Shown piece after piece: positions 52,141 to 63,062 of a DNA stretch of 64,000 bases. The notes beneath the pieces were generated by a model that was not told where the DNA came from, searched no databases, and worked only from the letters and a program-made list of their open reading frames with translations. Both the position numbers and the translations under genes were made by a program. Each line of letters starts with the position of its first letter. The stretch's first letter is position 1. This DNA is from Piromyces finnis (Eukaryota; Neocallimastigomycota; Neocallimastigomycetes; Neocallimastigales; Neocallimastigaceae), in NCBI GenBank assembly GCA_002104945.1, contig MCFH01000029.1, positions 124,001 to 188,000 of the forward strand, written 5' to 3'.

Positions 52141-53538
52141 TTATTTCAAACAAATTTTAGAATAATCTTCCTCAGCATTTTGCATTAATAAATATAAAAA
52201 TTCGATATTTAAAAAATTCAAATACTCTTGATTTCTTTTTTTAATTTTTTCATTATTATTCATCATACTTATTTTTAAGTTTAAGTCATTTACATTTTCA
52301 TAATCAATTTTTCTGTCAATACAATAAGGAACTATAAAAAGCATATCTTGGTCAATATTAAATTCTGTTGAATATTTTTGTTTTATTGATTGTATATATT
52401 CTTTTATATTATTATATTCATTGTTGATAATGTTACAATCATCAATAAAAATGCATATATTTAACTTCTTTTTCATCTTTAATAATTTATTAATATTTTG
52501 ATTAATATTTTTCTTATAATTATAATCCATATTTTCAATTTGACTATATGAAAAAAGATATATTATATTATGAATAGGATTCTTCTTAAAGGATTCATTA
52601 TAAAAATCTTCTTCTATATCACTGTAATATATTTTTTCACCAAGTATTTTTTTACCTAATGGTAATTCACCTTTTGATATTAATTCCGCTTCATCACCAT
52701 CTAACCAGCAACAATAATTATCTTTAAAAGCATCTTCTGATGAATTCATAATTTCCGTTTTCTTATTTAAGAAATTAATATTTGATTCAGTATTATTTGA
52801 TGATATTGATGTTAACCCATTTAATTTATTTTTAATTAATGTGTTCATATTTGAAAAAACTTTATTTCGTTTAGATGGGGAACAATTCTCTATTGAATTA
52901 TTTTCTTTAAGGGTATTGCTAATGCCATCATTACATGGACAATCATAAAATTTTATATTCTTAGGAAAATGATTAGCCATCTTAATTTCCTGATAATTTT
53001 CTTTATTATTATTCCAATAAAATTTTGAATTGGTATCATTATAATAATCAAATTTTATATAGTTATCAATTAGTAAATCTCTAAATTCTCTTACAGAATT
53101 TTTAGATAATAATTGTTTCTCAACAAAAAGAGCATATTCGAGAGAATGTATAAATTTATTTTTAGCTTCAATGGAAGAATTAACTAATAATATGTTTATG
53201 GAGTAATTTTTACTTTTTCTATATTTTTTATATTTAGTTGATTTACTGATACATGTTTCATTTTCATTAAGCTTGAAATATTGTCCTAGTAAGTAAAAAT
53301 CCTGAGTAAAGTATTCAGATTTTAATGTGAATTCAGAATTATTACATAATAGCAATTTACTATTTTCATCATATACATTAACTTTTATAGATGATGGTAA
53401 ATTATATAACATAGTTTTAGCCTCTTTTGGTATGACTCTTAAAGCATTATAATTAACTTCGCTATTTTCTTTATATTCATTGTAACCATCTTTATCTGCT
53501 GCTATACCAAGGTCAAAAATATTTGTTAAACTGTTCAT
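52141..53538 (-). CDS. Uncharacterised protein with a degenerate GTPase-like fold (465 aa)
   Basis: A single-exon minus-strand frame from MNSLTNIFDLG to a TAA at 52143-52141. It is Asn/Lys-rich. Middle segments follow the order of a small P-loop GTPase: a beta strand then loop SINILLVNSSIEAKNKFIHS (about residues 115-134, where a G-x4-GK[ST] loop would be), NIKFYDCPCND (about 196-206, the DxxG position) and LNICIFIDDCN (about 362-372, the NKxD position). Every catalytic residue is altered, so nucleotide binding is doubtful. I recognise no named family and the fold assignment is inference. It lies 142 bp from, and on the same strand as, the gene at 53681-55021. I tested joining them through a spliced intron and found no phase-compatible acceptor. 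Confidence 0.6.
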   Translation of the reverse strand: MNSLTNIFDLGIAADKDGYNEYKENSEVNYNALRVIPKEAKTMLYNLPSSIKVNVYDENSKLLLCNNSEFTLKSEYFTQDFYLLGQYFKLNENETCISKSTKYKKYRKSKNYSINILLVNSSIEAKNKFIHSLEYALFVEKQLLSKNSVREFRDLLIDNYIKFDYYNDTNSKFYWNNNKENYQEIKMANHFPKNIKFYDCPCNDGISNTLKENNSIENCSPSKRNKVFSNMNTLIKNKLNGLTSISSNNTESNINFLNKKTEIMNSSEDAFKDNYCCWLDGDEAELISKGELPLGKKILGEKIYYSDIEEDFYNESFKKNPIHNIIYLFSYSQIENMDYNYKKNINQNINKLLKMKKKLNICIFIDDCNIINNEYNNIKEYIQSIKQKYSTEFNIDQDMLFIVPYCIDRKIDYENVNDLNLKISMMNNNEKIKKRNQEYLNFLNIEFLYLLMQNAEEDYSKICLK

Positions 53539-53680
53539 ACTTTTATTTAAATTATTTATTGCTAATACTATTTATTATAGTTCATAAAATAAATGAGATA
53601 AAATAAAATATGAATTTATTATTATGGTATATATATGTAGATAACTATTAAATAAATATATTATTAATGTTGCTAAAAAA

Positions 53681-55021
53681 TTAATTTGTACCTTTCTCTT
53701 GGTTCTTACTGTATTTATTTCTTGTATACAATTTTGAATAATAATAATATGATGAAAAGTTTTTATTGGTGATGATATTTGATTTTGTATTAGAAAGGTT
53801 ATTTGTAGAATATAAAGTATTACTTCCTAAATTCATATTTGTATTTAGCTTTAAATTTTTTACATCATCATAAAAACTATCTTCTTCATTATTCCATAAA
53901 TATGGTTCTAATGAAAACTTTTTAATGCACTTTTTTCCTGGTTCTAAATAATATGCAAACATTATTTTGTCACCACAAAAAGAATCATCTTTTTTTTCAT
54001 TTTTTATGGCATTAACAACAATTTTTAAATATGGAATTAAATTAGAGCTTTTGTTAATTATTTCCAACTCTACTGGAATAGGTTTACCTAAACGTATTCT
54101 ACTATTTAATAATTTACATGATATTTCAATATAATTTTTGATATTTGAATTAATTTCTTGAGATAATGTTTCATTCATATTGTCAACATTTAATTTTTCA
54201 CTAAAACTTTCATCACTAAATCGTAACATTTTAAACTTTTTCTGTTTATTGTCTGTTAGAGTATCTATTTCATCATTAATTACTAGCGCATCACAACTAT
54301 CTTGATTTTCTGAATTAATTTTCAAATCACTATCAGTTTTATATAAAGGTGTAACTTTATTTAAAAGATGATATAAACGATTTATATTTTTTGTTCTATA
54401 ATTTGGAGATGAAATAAATTTTTGTTGTCCTCTTCGAAATATATTATTATCACAAATTTCATTTTCATTAGTTTTATCACAAAGAATATCTTGATTATAA
54501 ACATCTTCAATGTCATAAGGTTCTTCATCACTTTCATTCATATTTAAATTATTATTTTCAATAATTAATTTTTTTTTTATCTTACTATGTGAATTAATGG
54601 ATTTTTTACTATTTGAAAACATATTTACTTCAGCTTTTTCATCATCACTTTTATTATTTGCATTTTTTTTACTGGGACATCCATCGAGCCTATTAAGATT
54701 TTCAATATATGCATTATTAATATTATTATTAGTGTTATTATTATACTTATTGTTATTTTCCTCAAAATCGTTTTGAGATGATTTATTAATTTTATCATAA
54801 CCATTGTTGTTAAATTCATATTCCGAAGTTTTTAACTCTTTATATAACAATGTATCATCATTTATTAAGGGTTGCAATTTTATTTTTTTATTAATATTAA
54901 ACTCATCTGTGTTTAATTCATTTAATGTAGATCTTCTACTTAGCGGTCCAATTTCATTTTTTAATGCTAGTTCTTGAATTATATAATTATAATTTAATTT
55001 TTCAAATTCAGTTATATGCAT
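53681..55021 (-). CDS. Uncharacterised Asn-rich protein with a possible arrestin-like beta domain (446 aa)
   Basis: A single-exon minus-strand frame starting MHITEFEKLNYNYIIQ. Most of the first 270 residues are acidic, Asn/Asp/Lys-rich and probably disordered. Residues about 293-370 look like a beta-sandwich (NYIEISCKLLNSRIRLG, IPVELEIINKSSN, PYLKIVVNAIKN, EPGKKCIKKFSLEP) with the strand pattern of arrestin-type or other immunoglobulin-like domains. Arrestin-type proteins act as trafficking adaptors, but this call is weak. A GTACAA donor-like site near the 3' end (about 53687) could allow a further exon. Function unknown. Confidence 0.6.
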   Translation of the reverse strand: MHITEFEKLNYNYIIQELALKNEIGPLSRRSTLNELNTDEFNINKKIKLQPLINDDTLLYKELKTSEYEFNNNGYDKINKSSQNDFEENNNKYNNNTNNNINNAYIENLNRLDGCPSKKNANNKSDDEKAEVNMFSNSKKSINSHSKIKKKLIIENNNLNMNESDEEPYDIEDVYNQDILCDKTNENEICDNNIFRRGQQKFISSPNYRTKNINRLYHLLNKVTPLYKTDSDLKINSENQDSCDALVINDEIDTLTDNKQKKFKMLRFSDESFSEKLNVDNMNETLSQEINSNIKNYIEISCKLLNSRIRLGKPIPVELEIINKSSNLIPYLKIVVNAIKNEKKDDSFCGDKIMFAYYLEPGKKCIKKFSLEPYLWNNEEDSFYDDVKNLKLNTNMNLGSNTLYSTNNLSNTKSNIITNKNFSSYYYYSKLYTRNKYSKNQEKGTN

Positions 55022-55631
55022 CTTTTTTTTTATATATTAAAAATTTTATTAGTTTTTTTTTTAATATTTTAGAATATAATAATTTTTTTTTTTTTTTTTT
55101 TTTTTGATGACAATCAAAAAATTAAAGAAATATTTATTAAATTTTATTTATACATAATTTATATTGATTATTAACACATATAAACAAGTCTCATAATAAC
55201 CCAAAATTTAAATAGTGTTATATTTTATAGGTAATACATTTATAATTATTATAAATTGATTAAGTAAATCTTTAAAAATATACCATATTTCTTTTTATTT
55301 TTTACTATTAATGATCTCCCATTTTTTAGAAAATTTTAAACTTTATTATATACTTTATTTTTTGATTAAAATTATGAAGCTTAAATTTTTGAAAATTATT
55401 GGATGTACATATTTGAATTAATTATAAAAAAAAAAAAGAGAAAATATGGTTTATAGGATAAAATATGAAAAATAAACTAATATTTTAATTATAATGCAAA
55501 AACTTTTCATGTTTTTTAAGGAAAAAATAAATACTTAAATAAATATACAAAATAACAATATTAAATTGATAAAACTTTCATTATTTTGATGTTGTTTTTT
55601 TATTACATATTGGGATATATTATTGAAATCT
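55022..55631. other. AT-rich intergenic region
   Basis: A gap of 0.6 kb between minus-strand genes, with a T run at 55083-55105. It should hold the promoter of the gene at 53681-55021 and the 3' UTR of the cyclophilin gene. Confidence 0.5.
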
Positions 55632-56303
55632 TTATCTTCTATCTCTATTTCTATTATTATAGTCATCTCTTGATCTTCTTGATGAACTTTTGTGATAATG
55701 TTCATGGTGACTGCCACTACTTCGTGATGAATGGTGTTTACTTCTACTTCTTTCTTTTTCTCTATAACTTCTGTGATGGCTAGTTTCGGATTGTCTTCTT
55801 CTTTTACTTTCTGATCTATCACGACTATTGCTTTCTGATCTATTACTACGATTTCTTTTTTCTTTTTCATGTTGTGAATATTTACTTTCTAATTTTATTT
55901 TTTTTTCTGTGTTTAATTTATCAGATTCTTCTTCAAACACATAATCATATTTATATTCCTCATTATTGTCACCTTCACGATAATGAGTTTTCATTTTTAA
56001 TTTATCTGATTTTGAATCCTTCACTATTTAATTAAAATTATATTTATAATAATTTTATTTAAACATTAGAAATTTAAATAATATTTTAAATATATTATTA
56101 TTATTATTGCTATATACTGACTCATCCAAGATTGATTTAATTTACTAACACTTTGTGAAAAATCAACATGGATTCTATGGTCATCAATTAAAACATTGTC
56201 CATCTAATTAATAAGTAAATAAATAATTATAAATAACTTTAATATTTAAAACAGCTTTAATTCATATATTGAAAAATTACTATTATTATTATTATTATTA
56301 TTA

Positions 56304-56335
<32 letters not shown>

Positions 56336-57575
56336 AATTCGGTAGTGATGATGTACCTTAAAATATGCTTCTTCACAATCCTCTTTATTTTCAAATTCAA
56401 TAAAAGCAAAACATAAAGATTCATTTGTTTGTTTATCTCTAACTATTTCACAACTTATAATTTATAATGTGATATTTGTTAATATATTATCATTGAATAC
56501 AGTTATTTTTAAATTTCTAAAAAAAATGATGTTTTAATAAAATACCTTCTTAATTCTCCAAATCGTGAAAATAATAACTCCAAATCTTCATCACGAGTAA
56601 TAGGATTTAATTTACATACAAAAAGAACATTTTCTGGTGGTTTAATTTCAGCAAATGGTAAATCACCCACCATTTCAAGTGTCAATTTTCTTGCATCAGC
56701 TTCTTCCTTTCTTTGTATTTTTTCTAATTCTTCTGGGTCTATATCAGGAAATATTTCTTCGTCTTCACCAATTCTAGAATTTTTAAGCATTTCTGCAGTA
56801 GGCTCTGGTGATTTATCTGGAACAACTAAATCCTCTGGATCATCAAATGGATCATCAAGAATAATAGTATGTTTAATTCTTATATATTTAGTAAGATTAT
56901 ATAGTTATTAAATAAAATAATTATAATATATGTAATATTTATATAAATATTAAAAACTCTTGAAAAATATTTTACCTTATATCTCTATAGGGTCTTCCTG
57001 TATCATCACACATAGAATTATTAATTTTTTCTACAACATCAAGTCCTTCTGCGACCATTCCAAATACTGCATGTTTATTATTTAAATATTCTAAATTTTC
57101 TCCTGTTGTAATAAAAAATTGTGAAGCACACACAGCCATTCCTGTATTATCTGATGATATTGTAGCCATTGACACAGTACCTTTTTCTTTATGTTTTAAT
57201 TTTGGATGAAATTCTGCTGGTATATAATTGTATTTTTCACCTTTAATTACACTGAATAAATGTTAAAATTATATTATATAATTATATTAGAGAAATTTAA
57301 ATATTTTCTAGTAATATTCAAATAATTATATAATTTAAAATTTTTTATTTAATAATATAATAATATAAATACCCATATATAGATTGACCTCCATTTCCTG
57401 TTCCTGTTGGATCTCCAGTTTGAATCATAAAATTCTTTTGAACATTGTGAAATAGAGCAAAGTTATAGTATTTTATTTTACAAAGTTTTAAAAAGTTTTT
57501 ACAAAGTTCAGGGCATAATTTAACTTCTAAATCAATAACAATATCTCCTAATGAAGTTTCTAACAATACTGACAT
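55632..57575 (-). CDS. PPIL4: PPIL4-type nuclear cyclophilin with RRM and RS-like tail (460 aa, 6 exons)
   Basis: Exons: 57575-57373, 57251-56976, 56878-56546, 56453-56357, 56203-56122, 56023-55632, all in phase. Residues 1-160 are a cyclophilin domain ([57 protein letters not shown]). A linker of PPIL4 type follows ([12 protein letters not shown]). Residues about 238-318 are an RRM ([36 protein letters not shown]), then FSQSV. The C-terminal 130 residues are rich in Arg/Ser/His and charged repeats. Human PPIL4 is 492 residues and associates with spliceosomes. The usual isomerase residues (R..F..Q, W) are only partly kept: HNVQKNF replaces the active HRVI..FM.Q type, so proline isomerase activity may be weak. 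It shares a 245-bp upstream region with the small gene at 57821. Confidence 0.93.
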
Positions 57576-57820
57576 GTTCTTTTATTACTAAAATGCATTT
57601 AAAATATATATATATTAGCCAATTATATATAAAATATATATAAATAATTTTGTCAACTTTACATTTTAACTTTTTTAATTATTTATAATAAAACATCTAA
57701 TAGCCAATCAAAATAAATTAAAAAATTGTACTATCCACTTCACTTAAAATATTATTAATTATAAATAATTTTTATTTTTATTTTTTTTTTATTTATTAAG
57801 AAAGTATAATAATATATAAG
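57576..57820. promoter_or_regulatory. Shared upstream region of two divergent genes
   Basis: Only 245 bp separate the start codons of the PPIL4-type gene (-) and the 83-residue gene (+), so both promoters must lie here unless one start is wrong. The sequence is AT-rich with T and TA runs. A TATA box cannot be told apart from background. Confidence 0.5.
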
Positions 57821-58029
57821 ATGACAATATCAAACGAAGAATTAAGTATCTATGTTGAAGGAATTCAAAAACAAATAGATGAACTTAATAAGGTTATTAA
57901 AAATGAAAATGAAAATAATCAAAATTCGAATTCTAGTAATGTCAATTCCGAAGGTAAAAAAGATAAAAGATTATAATTTATCATTTTTATTGTATCTAAA
58001 TAAAATAATAACCATATAAATTTTATCCT

Positions 58030-58077
<48 letters not shown>

Positions 58078-58277
58078 GAATTAGATAAAATAATTGAGGA
58101 AAAAGAATATTATAAAAAACAATACGAAAAGTCTGAATACAGGTTTGTAAAAATTATTAAATTATAATAATTATTAAAATAATATTATTAATTATCTCTT
58201 TTATATTATTATTATTTTAAAGAATTATCTTCTTACTTCGTAAAATAAATGAATTAGAATCACAAATAAAGAATTAA
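57821..58277 (+). CDS. Small coiled-coil protein (83 aa, 3 exons)
   Basis: Exons: 57821-57953, 58079-58142, 58223-58277, in phase, giving 83 residues. It begins MTISNEELSIYVEGIQKQID, passes through an Asn/Glu-rich hinge, and continues KIIEEKEYYKKQYEKSEYRI then FLLRKINELESQIKN. The second half is a heptad coiled coil. No signal peptide or transmembrane helix is present. Intact splicing phases across three small exons argue strongly that it is a real gene. Intron 1 contains an (AAT)n microsatellite (58031-58074). I do not recognise the family; a subunit of a larger coiled-coil complex is a guess. Confidence 0.72.
58031..58074. repeat. (AAT)n microsatellite in an intron
   Basis: About 14 AAT units lie immediately before the AAAAG acceptor of exon 2 of the small coiled-coil gene. 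Length change here could alter the spacing of branch point and acceptor. Confidence 0.9.
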
Positions 58278-59494
58278 ATCTCCTTTCAAAAAATATTAAA
58301 TTTGAATAATTTTTTTGTATAATGATTAGCATAAGCGTAGTAATTATGTGTTTATACCTTTTCACTTATTTCAATATATAATATATTAATTTAAAAAATA
58401 ATAATAATTATTATTGCAATATAAATTTTATTTTCAAAAATGTAGTAAATTAAAAATTAATTAATTTAATATATTATTCTTATTTATTTCCGGCCGGTTA
58501 GTTTTGTTTTCATATTTGTATTTATTTTTTATTTCTGGATTTTCAATTATATCGCTACTTTACTTACTTATTTATTGCATTATTTTGAAAATTTAACTAA
58601 TTTTTTATCGACAAATATTTAAAGTAGAAGATACATATTATAAAAAAATAAATAAATAAATAAATAAAAATAAATTATGTGTAAAAAGATTAATCATTTT
58701 AAAGTAATTTCTTTTATGTAAATTACTTTAAAAATATTAAAAAATCTAAAAATGAATATAGATTATTATAAATATTATATATACAATATTAATTTCCTAC
58801 ATTATTAATATAAAGAAGATAAGCATTTAAATTTCTTATTAAAATATAAAAATATCAATAATAATATTCAATAATATATTAGTACTTTTTTTTTTTTTTT
58901 TGGTAATAATAATATAGCCGTATAGAATAGTTGTATTTTTATTTTTTTATGCAATTTAATAATTAATAAAAATAATATATATAAGTCATAAATAAATATA
59001 TATAAAGGTATCCCTGCTGATACCTTCCTAAATAATACTTTATTCAAACATCATTCCTCAAGCAAATCTCCAATATACAAAATTTCATAATTAAAAGAAA
59101 ATATAATTTTTTTTTTTTTACTTTAATTACTATTTATTTTTTAAATTTTTTATTTATATTAAAAAAAAATTGCAGTTTCTTTGATAAAAAAATATATAAA
59201 ATAAAAATTTTTACTTAAAATTAAATATTAATAAAATTAAATGAAAGAATAGTTGTTATAGTTATTATTTGTGTGATATATTGTATATTTAAATTATATA
59301 ATTTTATAAAATACACAATAAAATATATTTATAATTTAGCATGCCATTTTTTTTTCTTTATATTATAAATTTTTAATATAATAATTCTATGAAGGTTAAA
59401 TTAATTCGTTGCGTTTTATAAAGTTATAAATTAAATCTCTAAAATAATAAATAAAGATGTATGATTTGAATATATAATTAATGATATGAATTGC
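58278..59494. other. AT-rich intergenic region with one hairpin
   Basis: A gap of 1.2 kb between convergent genes. It contains a perfect 8-bp hairpin at 59005-59026 and a brief G+C-rich word (CCGGCCGG) near 58491-58498. Nothing coding was seen. Confidence 0.5.
59005..59026. other. Perfect short hairpin (8-bp stem, 6-nt loop)
   Basis: AAGGTATC pairs with GATACCTT around the loop CCTGCT. Such a G+C-containing stem stands out in this AT-rich background. It lies downstream of both convergent genes, so a role in 3'-end formation is possible but unproved. Confidence 0.4.
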
Positions 59495-62233
59495 TTATCT
59501 ACGGTCTGTTTTTCCAACACCACGTTTACCAGTAAATAAGTGCTTTGGCATTTTAACAGCAATAGAACGATCAGCTTCACCTCTACGTGATTTAAGACCA
59601 ATATCTTTAGTAGTTTTCTTCATTAATGATATAGCTTCCATCTTTTGTTTCTTGTTCTTTAAACCGGCCATTGATGGATCTCTTACCATACTAACACCTC
59701 TCATTGCAGAAGCTGAACGCATAGCTTCATCTCCTTCACGAGTGGTAGATCTAGCACGCTTACGGTTAGTTAATGGTGCATCATCAACACCTAATTCCTT
59801 GAATTTTTCTTCAATATTCTTTTCAGCAGGCTATTTTATATTTATTTTAAAAAAATTGATTAACATATATAAAAACTAATAAAAATGATATATTAACGAT
59901 AATTACTCTAGCAAAAGTAGCGGTTCTTGGAACAACAAGTCTATTCTTTGACTTATTTGTTCTATGTTTTTGAATAATAATGGATTTCTTTTCATTAATT
60001 TCATTAGCAGCTTCCTTAATAGCTTCTTCTTCAGAGTCATACTATAATAAATATAAATTACACATCAGATACAAAACTATGATTATAATAATAAAATCAT
60101 TATATATAAATTATAAACACTTACCATTTCTTCTTCAGATTCGTAATAACCTTCAGCGATTAAACGTTCTTCTTCTCTTTCTAATTCATCTAATTTTTCT
60201 TCAATTTCTGGATCAACGAAGTCAGCAACATTCTTACCATCCATAATTTCTGGAATAATATCATATTTCCATTCATCATTCTTAAGAATGTAATTCTCTG
60301 TAAATATTAAAAAAATGAGTAATTAATATATTTTTGGCTAAAGATATTACTATAATTACTATATTATAGTTTTGAAATTTACTTTTAAGGTCAACTTTAT
60401 AAACACCAGGTCCACCATTTTCAAGTTCAATATCTCTTTCCAACTTTCTACGATTTGGATCATTTGGATCATAAGGAATGCGATTCTTAACAGCATCTGG
60501 AATAAATGGTTTACGTTCCTATTTAAGGAGATTTACATAATTTTGTTAAATTAATTTATTTTATATTTTAATACTTCTTATATTAACTGTTATACAAAAA
60601 TTACTTTATTATCTCTTTTGACTGGAACAGCAAGATGTAACTTATTCATAACATCATTAACTCTAGTAGATTTCATTTTAACTTCAACTCTAGATGCTAA
60701 TAATTTTTCACAAGCAGTACTTTTTACATCCATGACACCTTCTTCAGTATAACAACTAGATAAAACAATAGTTGCACCTGAATTTTCAATTTCATCAATT
60801 AAAGCTCTATCTTCTGGATTTAAGTCCTCTGGTCTCATAACATCAATTTTATTAATGACTAAAACACATGGTTTATTGGAGAATAATGGCTTAATACTAT
60901 GGAATAAATTACTCTTAATAATTATAAAATTAAATTAAATCAGTACTCGATAAATTTATTATATAATTATATATACTTAAATTTATATTACTTGTTCTTT
61001 AATACTATAACCACATTGACCGGATAAATCCATAAAGAATAAAATACAAGCCTTTAAGTGAGCTAAGGCTGTAATAGATTGCATTTCAATAGTATTACGT
61101 TGTTCAAGAGCATGATCTAAAATACCTGGAGTATCAATAACTTGCCATCTGAGATACTTGTAATCCATATGACCAACGAATAATGATTTTGTAGTAAAAG
61201 CATATGGTTGAACTTCAACTTCAGTTCTTGTAACTTTGTTCATAAAGCTAGACCTTTAATGTATAATTTATTTAAAATATTTTTTGATAATTTAGTTTTT
61301 ATTCTTTCTCAAATAATTTGTTCAATTATTAACTTACTTTCCGACATTTGGAGTACCACAGATTAATAATGTACGTGTGTTTGGATCGATAGATGGTAAA
61401 CGAGCTAAATGTTGTCTTACTTGTTCTAAATAAGCTAAACTATCCTTTTGTCTTTTCATAACAGTAGCCATTCTATTATTTATAATTTTTAACAATTAAA
61501 ATCTGATTATTTTCGAATAACTTTTGTATTATTATTCATTGATATTTTTAAAATTTACCTTCCAAGTGCAGCTTTCTTTAATTGCTTACAACGATAAAGA
61601 GAATCAGCAAATTTTAATAATCTAACATAATCTTTAGCAATTTGTTCAATTAAATGTCTAGCAGTATTAATTTGAGCTAAAGCTAATTTATAGTGATCTC
61701 TATCATATAATACATTCATTAAATCAGCATAAAAAGGATGAATTTCCTAATAATTCAAAAAAAATATAAATTATTTCAATTTAATTTATAAAATTTGATA
61801 ATTTAGTATTATTTTAATTGGTAATAAAATTTATTTGTATTATATTAACAATTTTTCAATTAATATATTATTTTCTAAAATACTTACATCAAGTTTTGGA
61901 AATTCGGTTAAAATTAAATTTAATTTTTCATTGAAAGCCTTTATTAATTATATATAGATTATTATTAATATTATTATTATCTCTTTTATATTTTATTCAC
62001 ATTAATCATTGTATTTTTTAAAAAAAAGTTAATGAATAAAGAGCATATCAATAACATACATCTTGTGCAAATTTAACTTTTCTCATATAAAATTGTCTAA
62101 TACGAGTAATTTTATAGTTTGGGTGAACGACTGTTGGTGTTTTTCTTTGGGTTTTTGATAAAACAATATCAATAAAGTCGGTTACTGTTGGAACAACAGT
62201 AATCTTTTTGAAATTATAAAAGGATGATGCCAT
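59495..62233 (-). CDS. NOG1: Nucleolar GTPase NOG1/GTPBP4 (632 aa, 10 exons)
   Basis: Exons: 62233-62060, 61938-61888, 61746-61559, 61472-61338, 61253-60992, 60913-60605, 60518-60383, 60297-60125, 60041-59907, 59830-59495, all in phase. NOG1 is needed for maturation and export of pre-60S ribosomal subunits. It begins [20 protein letters not shown], followed by the helical N-terminal domain, GTPNVGKSS (about 177-185, the P-loop split by an intron), [29 protein letters not shown] (NKxD) and [11 protein letters not shown]. The long C-terminal part ([28 protein letters not shown]) ends in the basic [26 protein letters not shown] typical of the family. Yeast Nog1 is 647 residues. The donor of exon 9 could be GTAATT (59906) or GTTAAT nine bases further in, changing three residues. 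Confidence 0.95.
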
Positions 62234-62431
62234 TTTTAATATTAATTTTTATATGAAATTAAAAAAAAAAATAAATTATTTTATATAAATATATATATAT
62301 TATTTGAATAAATTAAAATCTTCGAAAGTAAATTTCTTATATTTAATAATACTATTTTTGAACAAAGATTTTAAATTTTATATTCAAAAATAATATTAGA
62401 GTTTCTTTACTTTTAAAGAAAATATTAAAGT

Positions 62432-62490
<59 letters not shown>

Positions 62491-63062
62491 TTAATTATAT
62501 TATATTAAAACAAAAATCAAAATATATTTGTTAAAAAAAAAATAATATTACATATATTATAATTGATTTTATAATATATTGTTTAATTAAATGTTCTATA
62601 TTTAAAATTATTGAAAAAATAATTTTAAATTTTGATTTTTTGAGAAATTTAACCAATAATATATAAATCTATATATTTCTATAATCTGATTGGTTAATGG
62701 TTTCATTCTTTATATGAAGGAAATATGTAAATTATTATGTAAAGAATATATTTATACATACACGTGATAAAAAAGCAGTATATACATATGATTTTAAACT
62801 TTGTTATGTAAAATTTTAATTACTAATATTAATATCAAATTAATATAATTTAATTTAATATTATTTGGTCTACAGTAGAAATTGAAAAAAAAATATATTA
62901 ACATATTAACTCAGAAATGTTTTAATGAAAATTAATTTATATTAAAAGAATTAATATTACTTATAATAATATTTTTGGTTTAACATAAAATTTATAAATT
63001 GATTAAATATTGTTATAAGAGAATTAAAAGAATTATTAAAAACAAATACAAAAAAAATTAAA
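62234..63062. other. Region upstream of two divergent genes, with a 53-nt poly(A) tract
   Basis: About 0.8 kb separates the starts of NOG1 (-) and the secreted-protein gene (+). It carries an unbroken A run from 62434 to 62486 (poly(T) on the NOG1 strand), about 200 bp upstream of NOG1. Long dA:dT tracts often exclude nucleosomes at promoters. No other element was recognised. Confidence 0.55.

Noticed and set aside
53539-53687. An intron joining the genes at 52141-53538 and 53681-55021
   Set aside because: The GTACAA donor is in phase 1, and every AG before the downstream coding part gives a stop or wrong phase.
58485-58500. CCGGCCGG palindrome as a regulatory site
   Set aside because: Only 8 bp, single occurrence, and far from any start codon.
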